The position numbers and the translations under genes were made by a program. The notes under the pieces were generated by a model. The model ran no database searches and was not told where the DNA came from. It saw only the letters and a program-made list of their open reading frames with translations. From Marinoscillum sp. 108 (GTDB lineage Bacteria > Bacteroidota > Bacteroidia > Cytophagales > Cyclobacteriaceae), in NCBI RefSeq assembly GCF_902506655.1, contig NZ_LR734808.1, positions 1,550,001 to 1,614,000 on the forward strand: a DNA stretch of 64,000 nucleotides, in the 5' to 3' direction. Shown here piece by piece: positions 52,664 to 61,143 of the stretch. Position 1 is the first letter of the stretch, and each line of letters opens with the position of its first letter.

Positions 52664-53845
52664 ATGGAGATTCTAGTTATTTCACACAAGTATCCCCCAT
52701 CGATTGGTGGCATGCAAACTCATTGCTTCAAACTTATTCAGGAGCTTGAAAAAAACCATACCATCCATCCAGTCATCTGGAAAAGTAACTACCCACGAGG
52801 CCTCTTTTTCCTAACGGTGATATTTAGGGTTTTGATCAGACTCAAAAGGAATCCTCAGATCAAGTGTATCTATGTCAATGATGGGCTCATGGCCCTCATC
52901 TGCACCCCGCTGCTTTTTCTTACCAGCGTGCCCATGTATGTAACCATTCATGGACTGGACGTTACCTTCCCATCCAAATTTTATCAAGGATGGATTCGGA
53001 AATACCTCAACCAGTATCACAAAATAATAACCGTCTCCGGCCCCACTACTGACTTGTGTCTCAAGAAGGGTGTAAAGCCTGAAAAACTGACTTTGATAGA
53101 AAACGCAGTAGACATCAATTTTCAGGAGGAGCCCGAAAACCCAAACTTCAGGAGCGAGTTTGGTCATGAAATTGGGGCAAACCTGGAGGGTAAATTCCTC
53201 ATCTGCTCTCTGGGCAGAGCCATCCCACGCAAGGGGTTTAATTGGTTCACACGAAATGTCTATCCCAGCCTTCCAGAGAATGCTGTCTATCTGGTGATCG
53301 CCAGGAAATTCCCTCAGGAGAAATTATTTAGGTGGATCCAACGGCTCACCCCCGGCAGATTATTTGAAAAAATCCGGCTGCTGGTAGGCGCGGAAATAGA
53401 CGATACTGCCGTCAATGACAGCATCAGAGAAATGAAACTTGAGGGCCGGGTGTTTTACCTTTCTCAGTTTACACACTCGCGAGCTAAAATCTTCGAAATC
53501 ATCAAACATTGTGATCTTTTCGTGATGCCTAACATTGAAGTCCCCGGTGATTATGAAGGTTTTGGCCTGGTCGCTTTGGAAGCCGCTTCTCAAGGCACCC
53601 TTACCCTGGCCGCCAACGTGGACGGGATACCTTCAGCTGTAAAAAATGGGATCAATGGATACCTGATAGAGGGCGGAAATGCCTCAGAGTGGTCACTAAA
53701 AATCCGTTATTTCATGGATCATCCTGAGGAATTAAAGGCGAGCGCTCAAGAGTTTAAAACAAATACAATGACAAAAGGAAGAAGCTGGGACACCATGGCA
53801 CGGCGGTATGCAGAAGTCTTTTCTGAAACGCCAGAGCCCAATTGA
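52664..53845 (+). CDS. GT4-family glycosyltransferase
   Basis: A 393-aa GT-B enzyme with ISHKYPPSIGGMQTHCFKL at the N-terminus and donor motif VPGDYEGFGLVALEAASQG at the C-terminus. The segment after residue 220 is longer than usual (RLTPGRLFEKIRLLVG) and may be a membrane-binding helix. No terminator was seen, and 229 bp separate it from the serine palmitoyltransferase-like gene. Confidence 0.85.
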   Translation: MEILVISHKYPPSIGGMQTHCFKLIQELEKNHTIHPVIWKSNYPRGLFFLTVIFRVLIRLKRNPQIKCIYVNDGLMALICTPLLFLTSVPMYVTIHGLDVTFPSKFYQGWIRKYLNQYHKIITVSGPTTDLCLKKGVKPEKLTLIENAVDINFQEEPENPNFRSEFGHEIGANLEGKFLICSLGRAIPRKGFNWFTRNVYPSLPENAVYLVIARKFPQEKLFRWIQRLTPGRLFEKIRLLVGAEIDDTAVNDSIREMKLEGRVFYLSQFTHSRAKIFEIIKHCDLFVMPNIEVPGDYEGFGLVALEAASQGTLTLAANVDGIPSAVKNGINGYLIEGGNASEWSLKIRYFMDHPEELKASAQEFKTNTMTKGRSWDTMARRYAEVFSETPEPN

Positions 53846-54000
53846 TCGGATACTTTTCATCTGCTTCAATCATTTCCAAAAGAGTAATCATTGCCACCTA
53901 ATCCGCTCAATTTCCCAACAAACAATCGTATTCATTGAAAATCACTGAAGTATTAAATGCAAATACTCTCAATTTGTGAACACAATTAACCATTTGGCCG

Positions 54001-54033
54001 TTGAACATTTTCAATCATTTCTGGGTACTTTTA
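54001..54033 (+). promoter_or_regulatory. Candidate promoter of the lipid cluster
   Basis: TTG at 54001-54003 and TACTTTTA at 54026-54033, spaced by 22 nt. This fits the Bacteroidota layout TTG-N19-22-TAnnTTTG apart from the last base. It lies 42 bp before the first gene of the cluster. Confidence 0.4.
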
Positions 54034-54074
54034 CCGATTAGTTACAAACCCAGAATTTCTGAAGATAGATTTTA

Positions 54075-55271
54075 ATGAGTAGCATCCTAAAAAACAGATA
54101 TCAGTCCTATCAGGAACCACAGAAAGTAAAAGCCCTAAACCTCTATCCTTTTTTCAGAAACATTCAGTCGGGACAGGATGCTGAAGTGATGGTGGAAGGC
54201 AAAAAAGTCCTGATGTTTGGCTCTAACAGCTATTTGGGACTTACCACTCACCCAAAGATCAAGGAGGCAGCGATTGCCGCCATCAAAAAATACGGGTCCA
54301 GCCTTTCAGGCTCCAGATATATGAATGGTACCAGCGATATGCACACCGAGCTGGAAGGTCGCCTGGCCAAGTTTCTCAACAAAGAAGCGGTAGCACTTTA
54401 TAGCACGGGATTTCAGGTGAACATCGGGGTACTACCAACCATTGCCGGCAAAAACGACTACTTGTTTCTGGACAGACTTAATCATGCATCCATTTTCGAG
54501 GGTGCTAAGCTCTCTCCGGCTCAATCGGTGATTTTTAGGCACAACAACATGGAGTCTTTGGAGCAGAAGCTGAGCAAAGTACCAATAGACGCTTTCAAGT
54601 TTATCGTAGTAGACGGTATCTTCAGCATGGAGGGCAACATCGTGAAGCTTCCTGAAATCGTGAAACTGGCCAAAAAATATAACGCTGCAGTGATGACTGA
54701 CTGTGCACATGCCATTGGCGTGATCGGTGAAAATGGTGCCGGCACTTCCAACCACTTTGGTCTGACAGACGATGTAGACATTATTGGTGGTACACTGAGT
54801 AAGTCTTTTGCCGCATTGGGTGGATTCTGCGCCTCCGATGCAGACACCATCAACTACCTGAAGCATCACTCCAAGTCGATGATTTTTGCAGCTAGCATCA
54901 CCCCTCCATCCATTGCCTCGGCATTAGCCGCTCTGGACATCATGGAGACTGATGACTCTCACCGATTAAAGCTTTGGGACAATACCCACTACACCCTGAA
55001 GGTCATGAAAGAGCTGGGCTTTGATACCGGAGCTTCAGAGACTCCTATTGTACCCATTTTCGTAAGGGATGACCTGAAAGCTTACAAACTCACTCGAATG
55101 CTTTTTGATAGAGGTGTTTTCGTCAATCCTGTAGTATCTCCGGGAGTATCTCCTGAAGATTCACTGATTAGGTTCTCTATCATGTCCACTCATACACATG
55201 AGCAAATAGATCGTGCTGCTGAGATTTTGTTTCAGGCTGCCAAAGAGGTGGATCTATTCCAAACAGCTTAA
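54075..55271 (+). CDS. Serine palmitoyltransferase-like PLP enzyme
   Basis: A 398-aa alpha-oxoamine synthase. PLP-binding Lys243 is in GTLSKSFAALGG; other family residues are DRLNHASIFEG and the Asp of DCAHAIGVIG. The family condenses an amino acid with an acyl thioester; here the likely reaction is serine plus acyl-ACP or acyl-CoA to a keto-sphingoid base. An alternative is cysteate condensation for sulfonolipids (capnine), which many Cytophagales make. It leads a tightly packed operon with the reductase 6 bp downstream. Confidence 0.9.
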   Translation: MSSILKNRYQSYQEPQKVKALNLYPFFRNIQSGQDAEVMVEGKKVLMFGSNSYLGLTTHPKIKEAAIAAIKKYGSSLSGSRYMNGTSDMHTELEGRLAKFLNKEAVALYSTGFQVNIGVLPTIAGKNDYLFLDRLNHASIFEGAKLSPAQSVIFRHNNMESLEQKLSKVPIDAFKFIVVDGIFSMEGNIVKLPEIVKLAKKYNAAVMTDCAHAIGVIGENGAGTSNHFGLTDDVDIIGGTLSKSFAALGGFCASDADTINYLKHHSKSMIFAASITPPSIASALAALDIMETDDSHRLKLWDNTHYTLKVMKELGFDTGASETPIVPIFVRDDLKAYKLTRMLFDRGVFVNPVVSPGVSPEDSLIRFSIMSTHTHEQIDRAAEILFQAAKEVDLFQTA

Positions 55272-55277
55272 TCAAGA

Positions 55278-56234
55278 ATGAAAGTTCTCATTACCGGTGC
55301 TAATGGTTTTCTCGGAAGCCATCTGGTAGAGAAGGCTTTGAAAAAGGGTTTCGAAACGAGTATTCTCATTCGCCCGGGCGCAAACCTGAGCAACCTGGAG
55401 CACTTACATGGATACCATGTTGTAGAGGTTAGTTATGATTCAGTCGACAGCATTGCAGCCGCTTTCAAAGACCTTCCAGCTCAGGATCTGATCATTCACA
55501 ATGCCGGTCTCATCCAATCATATACCCTCGATAGGTATGTAAAAGTGAACGTGGACCTTACCAGAAGATTGATAGACGCCATCCGGCAATGTGATATTTT
55601 GACACCCTCAGGCAGATTGGCCTATATCTCCTCCCTAGCCGCCAAAGGGCCTGTTGGTAATGGAGGACCTGCATCCAACTATGGTCGCAGTAAGCTCATG
55701 GCCGAGGAAGTGGTTAAGAATTCCGGGATAAAATACATGATCTACAGGCCCACCGGGATCTATGGAGCCCGGGATGTTCAGTTTGTTCCACTCATCAAAG
55801 CGGTGAAACTGGGGCTCTATCCGTCCATGACGCCTAAAGCCCATAAAATGACCCTCATCAATGCAAGTGATGTGGCCGAAAACGTACTGGAATGCTCATT
55901 GAAATATGAAAATCAAACAGTACATCTGGAAGACGGACATGTTTATCAGCACGAAGACCTGAAACAGGCGCTCGAAAAACTATTGCATAAAAGGAGCATC
56001 AACCTGCGAGTGGGACGCCCGGTAGTGAAGGCACTACTGGCCATATCGGACGTAATAGATCGAAACCTGAACCGCACGCCTACACTATCAAGGGAGCATT
56101 ATTCCGAAATTTCACAAGACTGGGATTACGACTTTTCAAAAGAGCGCAATGAAATCCCGTTGACCATCCAGTATTCACTGGAGGATGGATTCAAAAGCGC
56201 CATTGATTATTACCTGGAAAAAGATTTAATTTAA
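55278..56234 (+). CDS. NAD-dependent epimerase/dehydratase family reductase
   Basis: A 318-aa extended SDR enzyme. Nucleotide motif TGANGFLGSHL, catalytic Ser in YISSLAAKG and Tyr-Lys in YGRSK. In Caulobacter an SDR of this type in the ceramide cluster reduces the keto group of the sphingoid part, so a similar role is inferred from position between the palmitoyltransferase-like gene and the acyltransferase-like gene (4 bp gap). It could act on sugar nucleotides instead, but the context argues against it. Confidence 0.85.
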   Translation: MKVLITGANGFLGSHLVEKALKKGFETSILIRPGANLSNLEHLHGYHVVEVSYDSVDSIAAAFKDLPAQDLIIHNAGLIQSYTLDRYVKVNVDLTRRLIDAIRQCDILTPSGRLAYISSLAAKGPVGNGGPASNYGRSKLMAEEVVKNSGIKYMIYRPTGIYGARDVQFVPLIKAVKLGLYPSMTPKAHKMTLINASDVAENVLECSLKYENQTVHLEDGHVYQHEDLKQALEKLLHKRSINLRVGRPVVKALLAISDVIDRNLNRTPTLSREHYSEISQDWDYDFSKERNEIPLTIQYSLEDGFKSAIDYYLEKDLI

Positions 56235-56238
56235 CGCC

Positions 56239-57363
56239 ATGCCCATAGAGATACAGGAAATCACCAGTAAAAAAGGACTCAAAGACTTTGTGAGATTTCA
56301 GTGGAAACTTTACAAAGGAGTGGCGCCATACGTGCCCCCGGTGATGGATTTTGAACTTAGTGCCTTATCCAAGGAAAAAAACCCTGCATTCGAGCATTCT
56401 GAGGGGCGTTTTTGGTTGGCTTACAAAGATGGGGAAGCCGTTGGTCGTGTGGCCGGGATCATCCATGGAGCAGAAGCCGAAAAAGAAAAGAAAATCAGGT
56501 TTGGGTGGATTGATTTCATAGATGACTATGATGTTTCCAAAGCGCTGATAGACACCGTTCAGGAATGGGGAAAAAGTGAGGATTTAGAGGTCATTCATGG
56601 CCCGCTGGGATTCACCGACCTGGATTTTGAAGGCACGCTCATCAGCGGTTTCAACCAAATGGCAACACAGGCCACATTATATAACTATCCCTATTATCAG
56701 GACCACTTCGAAAACATGGGTTTCGAAAAAGCGGTAGACTGGACAGAAACCCGGATCAAAGTACCTCCGGGCATAGGGGGAGACATCAACAGAGCTGCAG
56801 ACCTCATTGGACGCAGGTATGGGATGCAAATCAAGAAATTCAAATCAGGAAAAGAAATACTCAAATATGCTGATCAGGTTTTCGAACTCCTGAATGAGTC
56901 CTACAGTCACCTGTATGGATATTATCCCCTATCAGAAAAGCAAATCAAGTATTTTATAGATCAGTACTTCGGGTTTGTAGTGAAAGACATGGTGGCCTTG
57001 GTCACTGATAAAGAAGACCGGGTGATCGGCTTTGCCGTTACCTTTCCATCACTCTCCAAAGCCTTCAAAAAAGCCAAGGGCTCCCTTTACCCTTTTGGAT
57101 TCCTGCATGTCCTCAAAGCCTTCTATTTCAACGATACGGTTGATTTTTTCCTTGTAGCTGCCAAAAAGGAGTATCAAAACAAAGGCCTTCACGCCTTGCT
57201 ATGGAGTTCACTTTACGCGGCCTTTGTGAAGCACAAAATCAAATATGTTTTTAGTGGGCAGATGCTTGAAGACAACAAAAATGTGAACAATCTCCTGACC
57301 AAATATGAATCTGCCAAAGACGAAGAAATCCGGCGGAGATGTTTCACCAAAGCCATCGTTTAA
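56239..57363 (+). CDS. Tandem-GNAT N-acyltransferase (ceramide synthase-like)
   Basis: A 374-aa protein with two GNAT-like halves. The N-terminal half includes GRVAGIIHG and a segment FGWIDFIDD; the C-terminal half has QNKGLHALLWSSLYA. The length, and HGPLGFTDLDFEGTLISGF in the middle, resemble the GNAT-type protein that N-acylates the long-chain base in Caulobacter ceramide synthesis. It is 4 bp after the reductase, which supports this role. Exact acyl donor unknown. Confidence 0.75.
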   Translation: MPIEIQEITSKKGLKDFVRFQWKLYKGVAPYVPPVMDFELSALSKEKNPAFEHSEGRFWLAYKDGEAVGRVAGIIHGAEAEKEKKIRFGWIDFIDDYDVSKALIDTVQEWGKSEDLEVIHGPLGFTDLDFEGTLISGFNQMATQATLYNYPYYQDHFENMGFEKAVDWTETRIKVPPGIGGDINRAADLIGRRYGMQIKKFKSGKEILKYADQVFELLNESYSHLYGYYPLSEKQIKYFIDQYFGFVVKDMVALVTDKEDRVIGFAVTFPSLSKAFKKAKGSLYPFGFLHVLKAFYFNDTVDFFLVAAKKEYQNKGLHALLWSSLYAAFVKHKIKYVFSGQMLEDNKNVNNLLTKYESAKDEEIRRRCFTKAIV

Positions 57364-57405
57364 AGGGTTTGAGCAAACACCCCTTTCACTCTGCACAAAC
57401 TGTTA

Positions 57406-57413
57406 TAAATTTG
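57406..57413 (+). promoter_or_regulatory. Candidate -7 element upstream of ketosynthase
   Basis: TAAATTTG, a TAnnTTTG match, followed by CACC as in the tRNA-Cys upstream region. It lies 63 bp before the start codon and could give the second half of the cluster its own promoter. The -33 TTG is not at proper spacing. Confidence 0.4.
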
Positions 57414-57476
57414 CACCTTTATTTTAGTGGGGTACGGGTTCTTTCTTGCCTTATATCTTAAACACAGGTTTTTATT

Positions 57477-58751
57477 TTGAAGAATAGAGTAGTGATAACA
57501 GGGATGGGCGTAGTAGCACCAAATGCCCTGAACGTAGACGAGTTTAGAAAGGCCCTGCAAGAGGGAAAATCCGGTATTAAGCGATACGAAAACCTGGGTG
57601 AAATCAACTTCAAGTGTCAATTGGGAGGGAAACCTCCAGTGACTCAGGAGTATAAAGATGAACACCTCCCCCATTTCGTAGCTCAAAAAGTAAAAAACAA
57701 TGCGGTCATTTATGCCTGTCTTTCCGGACTGGAGGCCTGGAACGACGCAGGCCTGGAGATCAAACCTGGCGGATATGACCGCAAAACAGGTATGCTGGTA
57801 GGCTCTGGAGCGCTTGGCCTGGATAGTTTCATCGAACACAAGATCTATCCGATAGACCAGGGAAATCACCGTAAGTTAGGATCAAGATCGGTACCGGAGT
57901 CCATGAGTAGTGGTGCCGGAGCATACCTCAACAGCATATTAGGACTAAGGGGACGAATTTTCTCCAACAGCTCGGCCTGTATCACCGGGAGTGAAGCAGT
58001 GCTGCAAGGCTTCGAAATGATCCAGTCTGGCAAAATGGAACGCATGCTTTGTGCCAGCTCCGAAGGAGACGGCCGGTACATCTGGGGCGGATTTGATGCT
58101 ATGCGGGTGCTTTGTAGTGACTCCAACGAAGCACCGGAAAAAGGCTCTCGGCCTATGAGTGCCACCAGTTCAGGCTTTATACCCAGTGGCGGTTCCGGAG
58201 CGCTTGTACTCGAGACGTTGGAAGCGGCACAAGCGCGGGGAGCGAAAATCTATGCCGAAATTCTGGGTGGAGAAGTTAACTCCGGCGGGCAGACCGATGG
58301 TGGTTCTATGACCGCTCAAAACCCGCAAGCGGTGGTAGATTGTATCACTACAGCACTGGAACGCTCTGGCGTGGCTCCTGAAGAAATCGACCTGATCGCA
58401 GGACACCTCACCTCTACCAAGGGAGACCCCTATGAGGTGATTAACTGGAGCACAGCCCTGAATTTACCAAAAGACGATTTCCCTTACATCAATACACCCA
58501 AGTCTATGATTGGGCATTGTGTAGCCGGGGCAGGCTCCATCGAACTGGTAGCCAGCGCACTACAACTGGCAGAAGGATTCATTCATCCCAACCTGAATGT
58601 TGCAGAAATTCACCCGGAGATCGAAAAACTCGTTCCTCTGGAAAAAATACCTTCAAAGCTGATCAAAAAGGACATAAAAACCGTTATCAAGGCAAACTTC
58701 GGTTTTGGAGATCTTAATTGCGTTTTGGTACTACGAAAAATGAATAACTAA
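57477..58751 (+). CDS. Beta-ketoacyl-ACP synthase family protein
   Basis: A 424-aa condensing enzyme of the FabF type. The active Cys168 is in SSACITGSEAV, and the two catalytic His are His310 in AGHLTSTKGDP and His347 in IGHCVAGAG. All three are present, so it should be active. The start is TTG at 57477. With the acyl carrier protein 5 bp downstream it probably builds or extends a special acyl chain for the lipid pathway. It resembles housekeeping FabF but is not likely to be it, given the context. Confidence 0.9.
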   Translation: MKNRVVITGMGVVAPNALNVDEFRKALQEGKSGIKRYENLGEINFKCQLGGKPPVTQEYKDEHLPHFVAQKVKNNAVIYACLSGLEAWNDAGLEIKPGGYDRKTGMLVGSGALGLDSFIEHKIYPIDQGNHRKLGSRSVPESMSSGAGAYLNSILGLRGRIFSNSSACITGSEAVLQGFEMIQSGKMERMLCASSEGDGRYIWGGFDAMRVLCSDSNEAPEKGSRPMSATSSGFIPSGGSGALVLETLEAAQARGAKIYAEILGGEVNSGGQTDGGSMTAQNPQAVVDCITTALERSGVAPEEIDLIAGHLTSTKGDPYEVINWSTALNLPKDDFPYINTPKSMIGHCVAGAGSIELVASALQLAEGFIHPNLNVAEIHPEIEKLVPLEKIPSKLIKKDIKTVIKANFGFGDLNCVLVLRKMNN

Positions 58752-58756
58752 TTTAT

Positions 58757-59008
58757 ATGGATAGAGAAGCAATCAAGAAGGATCTATTAGCGATAATAGA
58801 CCCTTACATAGACGAAAAGGAACTGACTACCGAAATCTCGGAAAGCTCAGACCTGATTAACGACCTCATGATCAACTCGGCCCATCTGGTGGATATCGTT
58901 CTGGATATTGAAGAAAAATTCGACATCATGATCGAGGATGACTTCATCGGAAAGATGGATACTGTGGGTGATGCCCTCGATATCATTTCTGAAAAGATCG
59001 CCGGCTAG
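58757..59008 (+). CDS. Acyl carrier protein (dedicated)
   Basis: An 83-aa acidic four-helix carrier. The phosphopantetheine-accepting Ser41 is in LMINSAHLVDIVL; the usual Asp-Ser-Leu triad is here Asn-Ser-Ala, so it differs from the housekeeping ACP. The following helix EEKFDIMIEDD is typical of the recognition helix. It is coupled to the ketosynthase gene and would be loaded by the phosphopantetheinyl transferase at 59554. Confidence 0.85.
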   Translation: MDREAIKKDLLAIIDPYIDEKELTTEISESSDLINDLMINSAHLVDIVLDIEEKFDIMIEDDFIGKMDTVGDALDIISEKIAG

Positions 59009-59036
59009 CCGACCCTCATTGAATCAACATCAAAGG

Positions 59037-59065
59037 CCACATGACCAACCGATTGGTCATGTTGG
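59037..59065 (+). terminator. Possible terminator/attenuator hairpin after the ACP gene
   Basis: ACATGACCAA and TTGGTCATGT pair around CCGA, extended by outer CC/GG with one bulge. The following T-rich tract is weak (CATTTATTTTG), so it may only reduce transcription of the next genes. Confidence 0.5.
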
Positions 59066-59092
59066 CATTTATTTTGATGAAGAACCCATATT

Positions 59093-59554
59093 ATGCACAC
59101 TGTAATCAAATCACTTCTTTTTATTCTTATCCCAATCATGCTCTCAGGTTGTTTCTCGAAAAGCAGCGGGGAGTTTCCCACTGCGGAGGAAGAAAAACGC
59201 ACCATCGATGCCAGTGAAATCGAGGGAAACTGGGTTAAGTTTTACAAGATTGACAATCAGGTTAAAGTTTTTTTGAACAACCAGTTAGTTTTTGACAGTG
59301 GTGTAGGCGCTGAGAAAAAGGACGAAGACATCTCCTTTGGCTTTACTGATGAACTAAGAAAAGGCAAGAATAAGCTCCGAATCGAACTCTATAATGACCC
59401 ACCCTACGAAGGCTTTATGGGCTTTGACAAGCATTGGGAAATTTTCTACGAACTCTTCAAGGAAGACGTCCCCATAGACTATATCCATGAGCAAGCGGAT
59501 GATGGCAAAACGGGTATGGTGTGGTCAATGGAACACGACATACTGGTAGAATAA
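59093..59554 (+). CDS. Lipoprotein of unknown function in the lipid cluster
   Basis: A 153-aa lipoprotein (lipobox LSGC, Cys20) whose mature part is rich in charged residues, with a predicted beta pattern (QVKVFLNNQLVFDSG, KNKLRIELYNDPPY) that resembles a carbohydrate-binding or immunoglobulin-like fold without a clear match. It overlaps the phosphopantetheinyl transferase start by 1 bp (TAATG). Placement inside the cluster suggests a role in lipid transport or attachment, which is speculative. Confidence 0.7.
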   Translation: MHTVIKSLLFILIPIMLSGCFSKSSGEFPTAEEEKRTIDASEIEGNWVKFYKIDNQVKVFLNNQLVFDSGVGAEKKDEDISFGFTDELRKGKNKLRIELYNDPPYEGFMGFDKHWEIFYELFKEDVPIDYIHEQADDGKTGMVWSMEHDILVE

Positions 59555-60075
59555 TGATGGTCGGTATCGACCTGGTAGACCTTTCGGATCCACTGCTCAA
59601 GCCACGGGACCACCGAGCATTGCGCCTCATCTCCCACCCTGATGATCACGTTCCCGATCACCCACACAGCTTCTGGCTGCTGTGGACCGCCAAAGAAGCA
59701 GTATTCAAAGCACAAAGGCAGATCATCCCTTTTGATCCTAAAAAAATAGCGGTTTCTATTTCACAGAGTGATAATACGCTCTCCTTTCAATCAGAAATCC
59801 TGAGGGGAAATATTTTTCAGGATCAATCAATTATTTACGCCATTGTGCACAGCGAAAACCAGCCCTGCCACCATCAAATCTTAAAAAGAAATACTCAATC
59901 GCCCTCTGAGGAAGTGCGGGCGATGGTCATTCAGTTCATCAAACTACACCACCAGATACAAGTGGCTGTTCGTACTGACGAAAAAAATCTTCCTGTACTC
60001 AGTCATCAGCAGCTACCCATCAGCTTTACGCACCATCATGACTACCTGGGTTTTATCCTGCCAAAGCCTCAATAA
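59554..60075 (+). CDS. 4-phosphopantetheinyl transferase superfamily protein
   Basis: A 173-aa holo-ACP synthase-like enzyme, with the motifs MVGIDLVDL (magnesium site) and LWTAKEAVFKAQ. ATG at 59554 overlaps the stop of the lipoprotein gene; an earlier frame start at 59521 is less likely. It probably activates the dedicated ACP two genes upstream by adding the phosphopantetheine arm from CoA. The C-terminal extension is longer than in AcpS (about 120 aa). Overlaps the DUF2214 gene by 7 bp. Confidence 0.8.
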   Translation: MMVGIDLVDLSDPLLKPRDHRALRLISHPDDHVPDHPHSFWLLWTAKEAVFKAQRQIIPFDPKKIAVSISQSDNTLSFQSEILRGNIFQDQSIIYAIVHSENQPCHHQILKRNTQSPSEEVRAMVIQFIKLHHQIQVAVRTDEKNLPVLSHQQLPISFTHHHDYLGFILPKPQ

Positions 60076-60506
60076 ACCCCAATTCCATTTGCCATAAGCA
60101 CGGCCAACGCAGGAATTACCACCAGCAGAGCCACCTCCACACGAACCATCAGGCGAATGAGTCCGGGGATACTCACTACCTCCTCCGGATCTCCTTTCCT
60201 CATCTTCAAAAAGAACACTGTGGGCCATATTGACAGCAGCCCTACGGTGCTGAATAAGCCAACCTTAGTCAGGAAAATCCAGTTTTGTGTATAGAAGCCG
60301 GCTGGCTTGCCCACTCCAAACCACAGCAACAGTCCAGCCGCTACAGCCACCAGTGCCCCTATGCCATAAACAGCGTCCACCTTTGACAGAAAAAACAACT
60401 CCGCCCTGGTCATCCTGGGCTTCACCAAAATAGCCTCAGCAAACAGGCTGCCCACCACGGCAAAAACCCCGAGGAAGTGAACATATTTTATCAGTATGTA
60501 ATCCAT
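60069..60506 (-). CDS. DUF2214 family membrane protein
   Basis: A 145-aa protein with four membrane helices (about 5-25, 45-66, 78-100 and 120-141) and the pattern of DUF2214 proteins (KYVHFLGVF and VDAVYGIGALVAVAAGL). Possibly a heme- or electron-linked membrane protein, unproven. It follows the methyltransferase gene with a 1-bp overlap. Confidence 0.8.
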   Translation of the reverse strand: MDYILIKYVHFLGVFAVVGSLFAEAILVKPRMTRAELFFLSKVDAVYGIGALVAVAAGLLLWFGVGKPAGFYTQNWIFLTKVGLFSTVGLLSIWPTVFFLKMRKGDPEEVVSIPGLIRLMVRVEVALLVVIPALAVLMANGIGVY

Positions 60507-61090
60507 TACTTTTTAGTCATTTTAATAAAAACCTCACGGCCCGCCCTGGGCTGGATAGAATTATAAGCAGTTTCCAATACATTGATTTCAAAACGCTCAG
60601 AAAAAAGTTCGATGTACTCTGCCTCCGATCCTCCAAAAGGAGGTTCATTTTCGCCCATAGGATGATTCCACAGAACCCCTACGAGCTTCCCTCCTGATCT
60701 CAGTAAGTCACTTGTTTTCTTCACATATGCAGCCCGCAGCACAGGATCAATTGCACAAAAAAAGGTCTGCTCGATGATCAGATCGTACTCGCCCTCATGT
60801 GCCCAAAAATCCCCCTGATGAATGTGGCTCTTTGGAAAGAGAGGATTTCTAAGCTGAAATTGACGCAATGCAGACTCGGAGATATCCAGCACGTGTACAT
60901 CGCTAAAGCCCAGCTCAAACAAATAAGCAGCTTCATGAGCATTTCCCGCACCCGGAATCAACACGCTCACAGACTTGTCGTTTAGCTGATCAAAATATTC
61001 CCGAAGTGGAGTGGTAATGGCACCCGCATCCCAGCCCGTAAGCCCATTCTGATAGCGGGTTTCCCAGTATTGCTGATCAAGTTGTTGCAT
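60506..61090 (-). CDS. TPMT-like SAM-dependent methyltransferase
   Basis: A 194-aa class I methyltransferase of the thiopurine S-methyltransferase family. SAM site VLIPGAGNAHEAAYL, then VHVLDISESAL, and the family segment DLIIEQTFFCAIDP. The N-terminal WETRYQNGLTGWD is also typical. ATG at 61090 is preferred to non-ATG starts upstream. Likely detoxifies thiol, halide or metalloid compounds by methylation. Confidence 0.85.
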   Translation of the reverse strand: MQQLDQQYWETRYQNGLTGWDAGAITTPLREYFDQLNDKSVSVLIPGAGNAHEAAYLFELGFSDVHVLDISESALRQFQLRNPLFPKSHIHQGDFWAHEGEYDLIIEQTFFCAIDPVLRAAYVKKTSDLLRSGGKLVGVLWNHPMGENEPPFGGSEAEYIELFSERFEINVLETAYNSIQPRAGREVFIKMTKK

Positions 61091-61143
61091 ATTTTTCACC
61101 AATTAACAGTCTAAAACGATTTCATCCCTTGTAAGTTTGAAGT

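Noticed and set aside
53846-54074. Terminator or small RNA between the last GT4 gene and the lipid cluster
   Set aside because: No convincing hairpin with a T tract was seen; only the promoter-like pair at 54001-54033 was kept.
57477-60075. Aryl polyene or flexirubin cluster
   Set aside because: Only one ketosynthase and one carrier are present; there is no ammonia lyase, dehydratase pair or chain-length factor, and the neighbours are sphingolipid-type genes.
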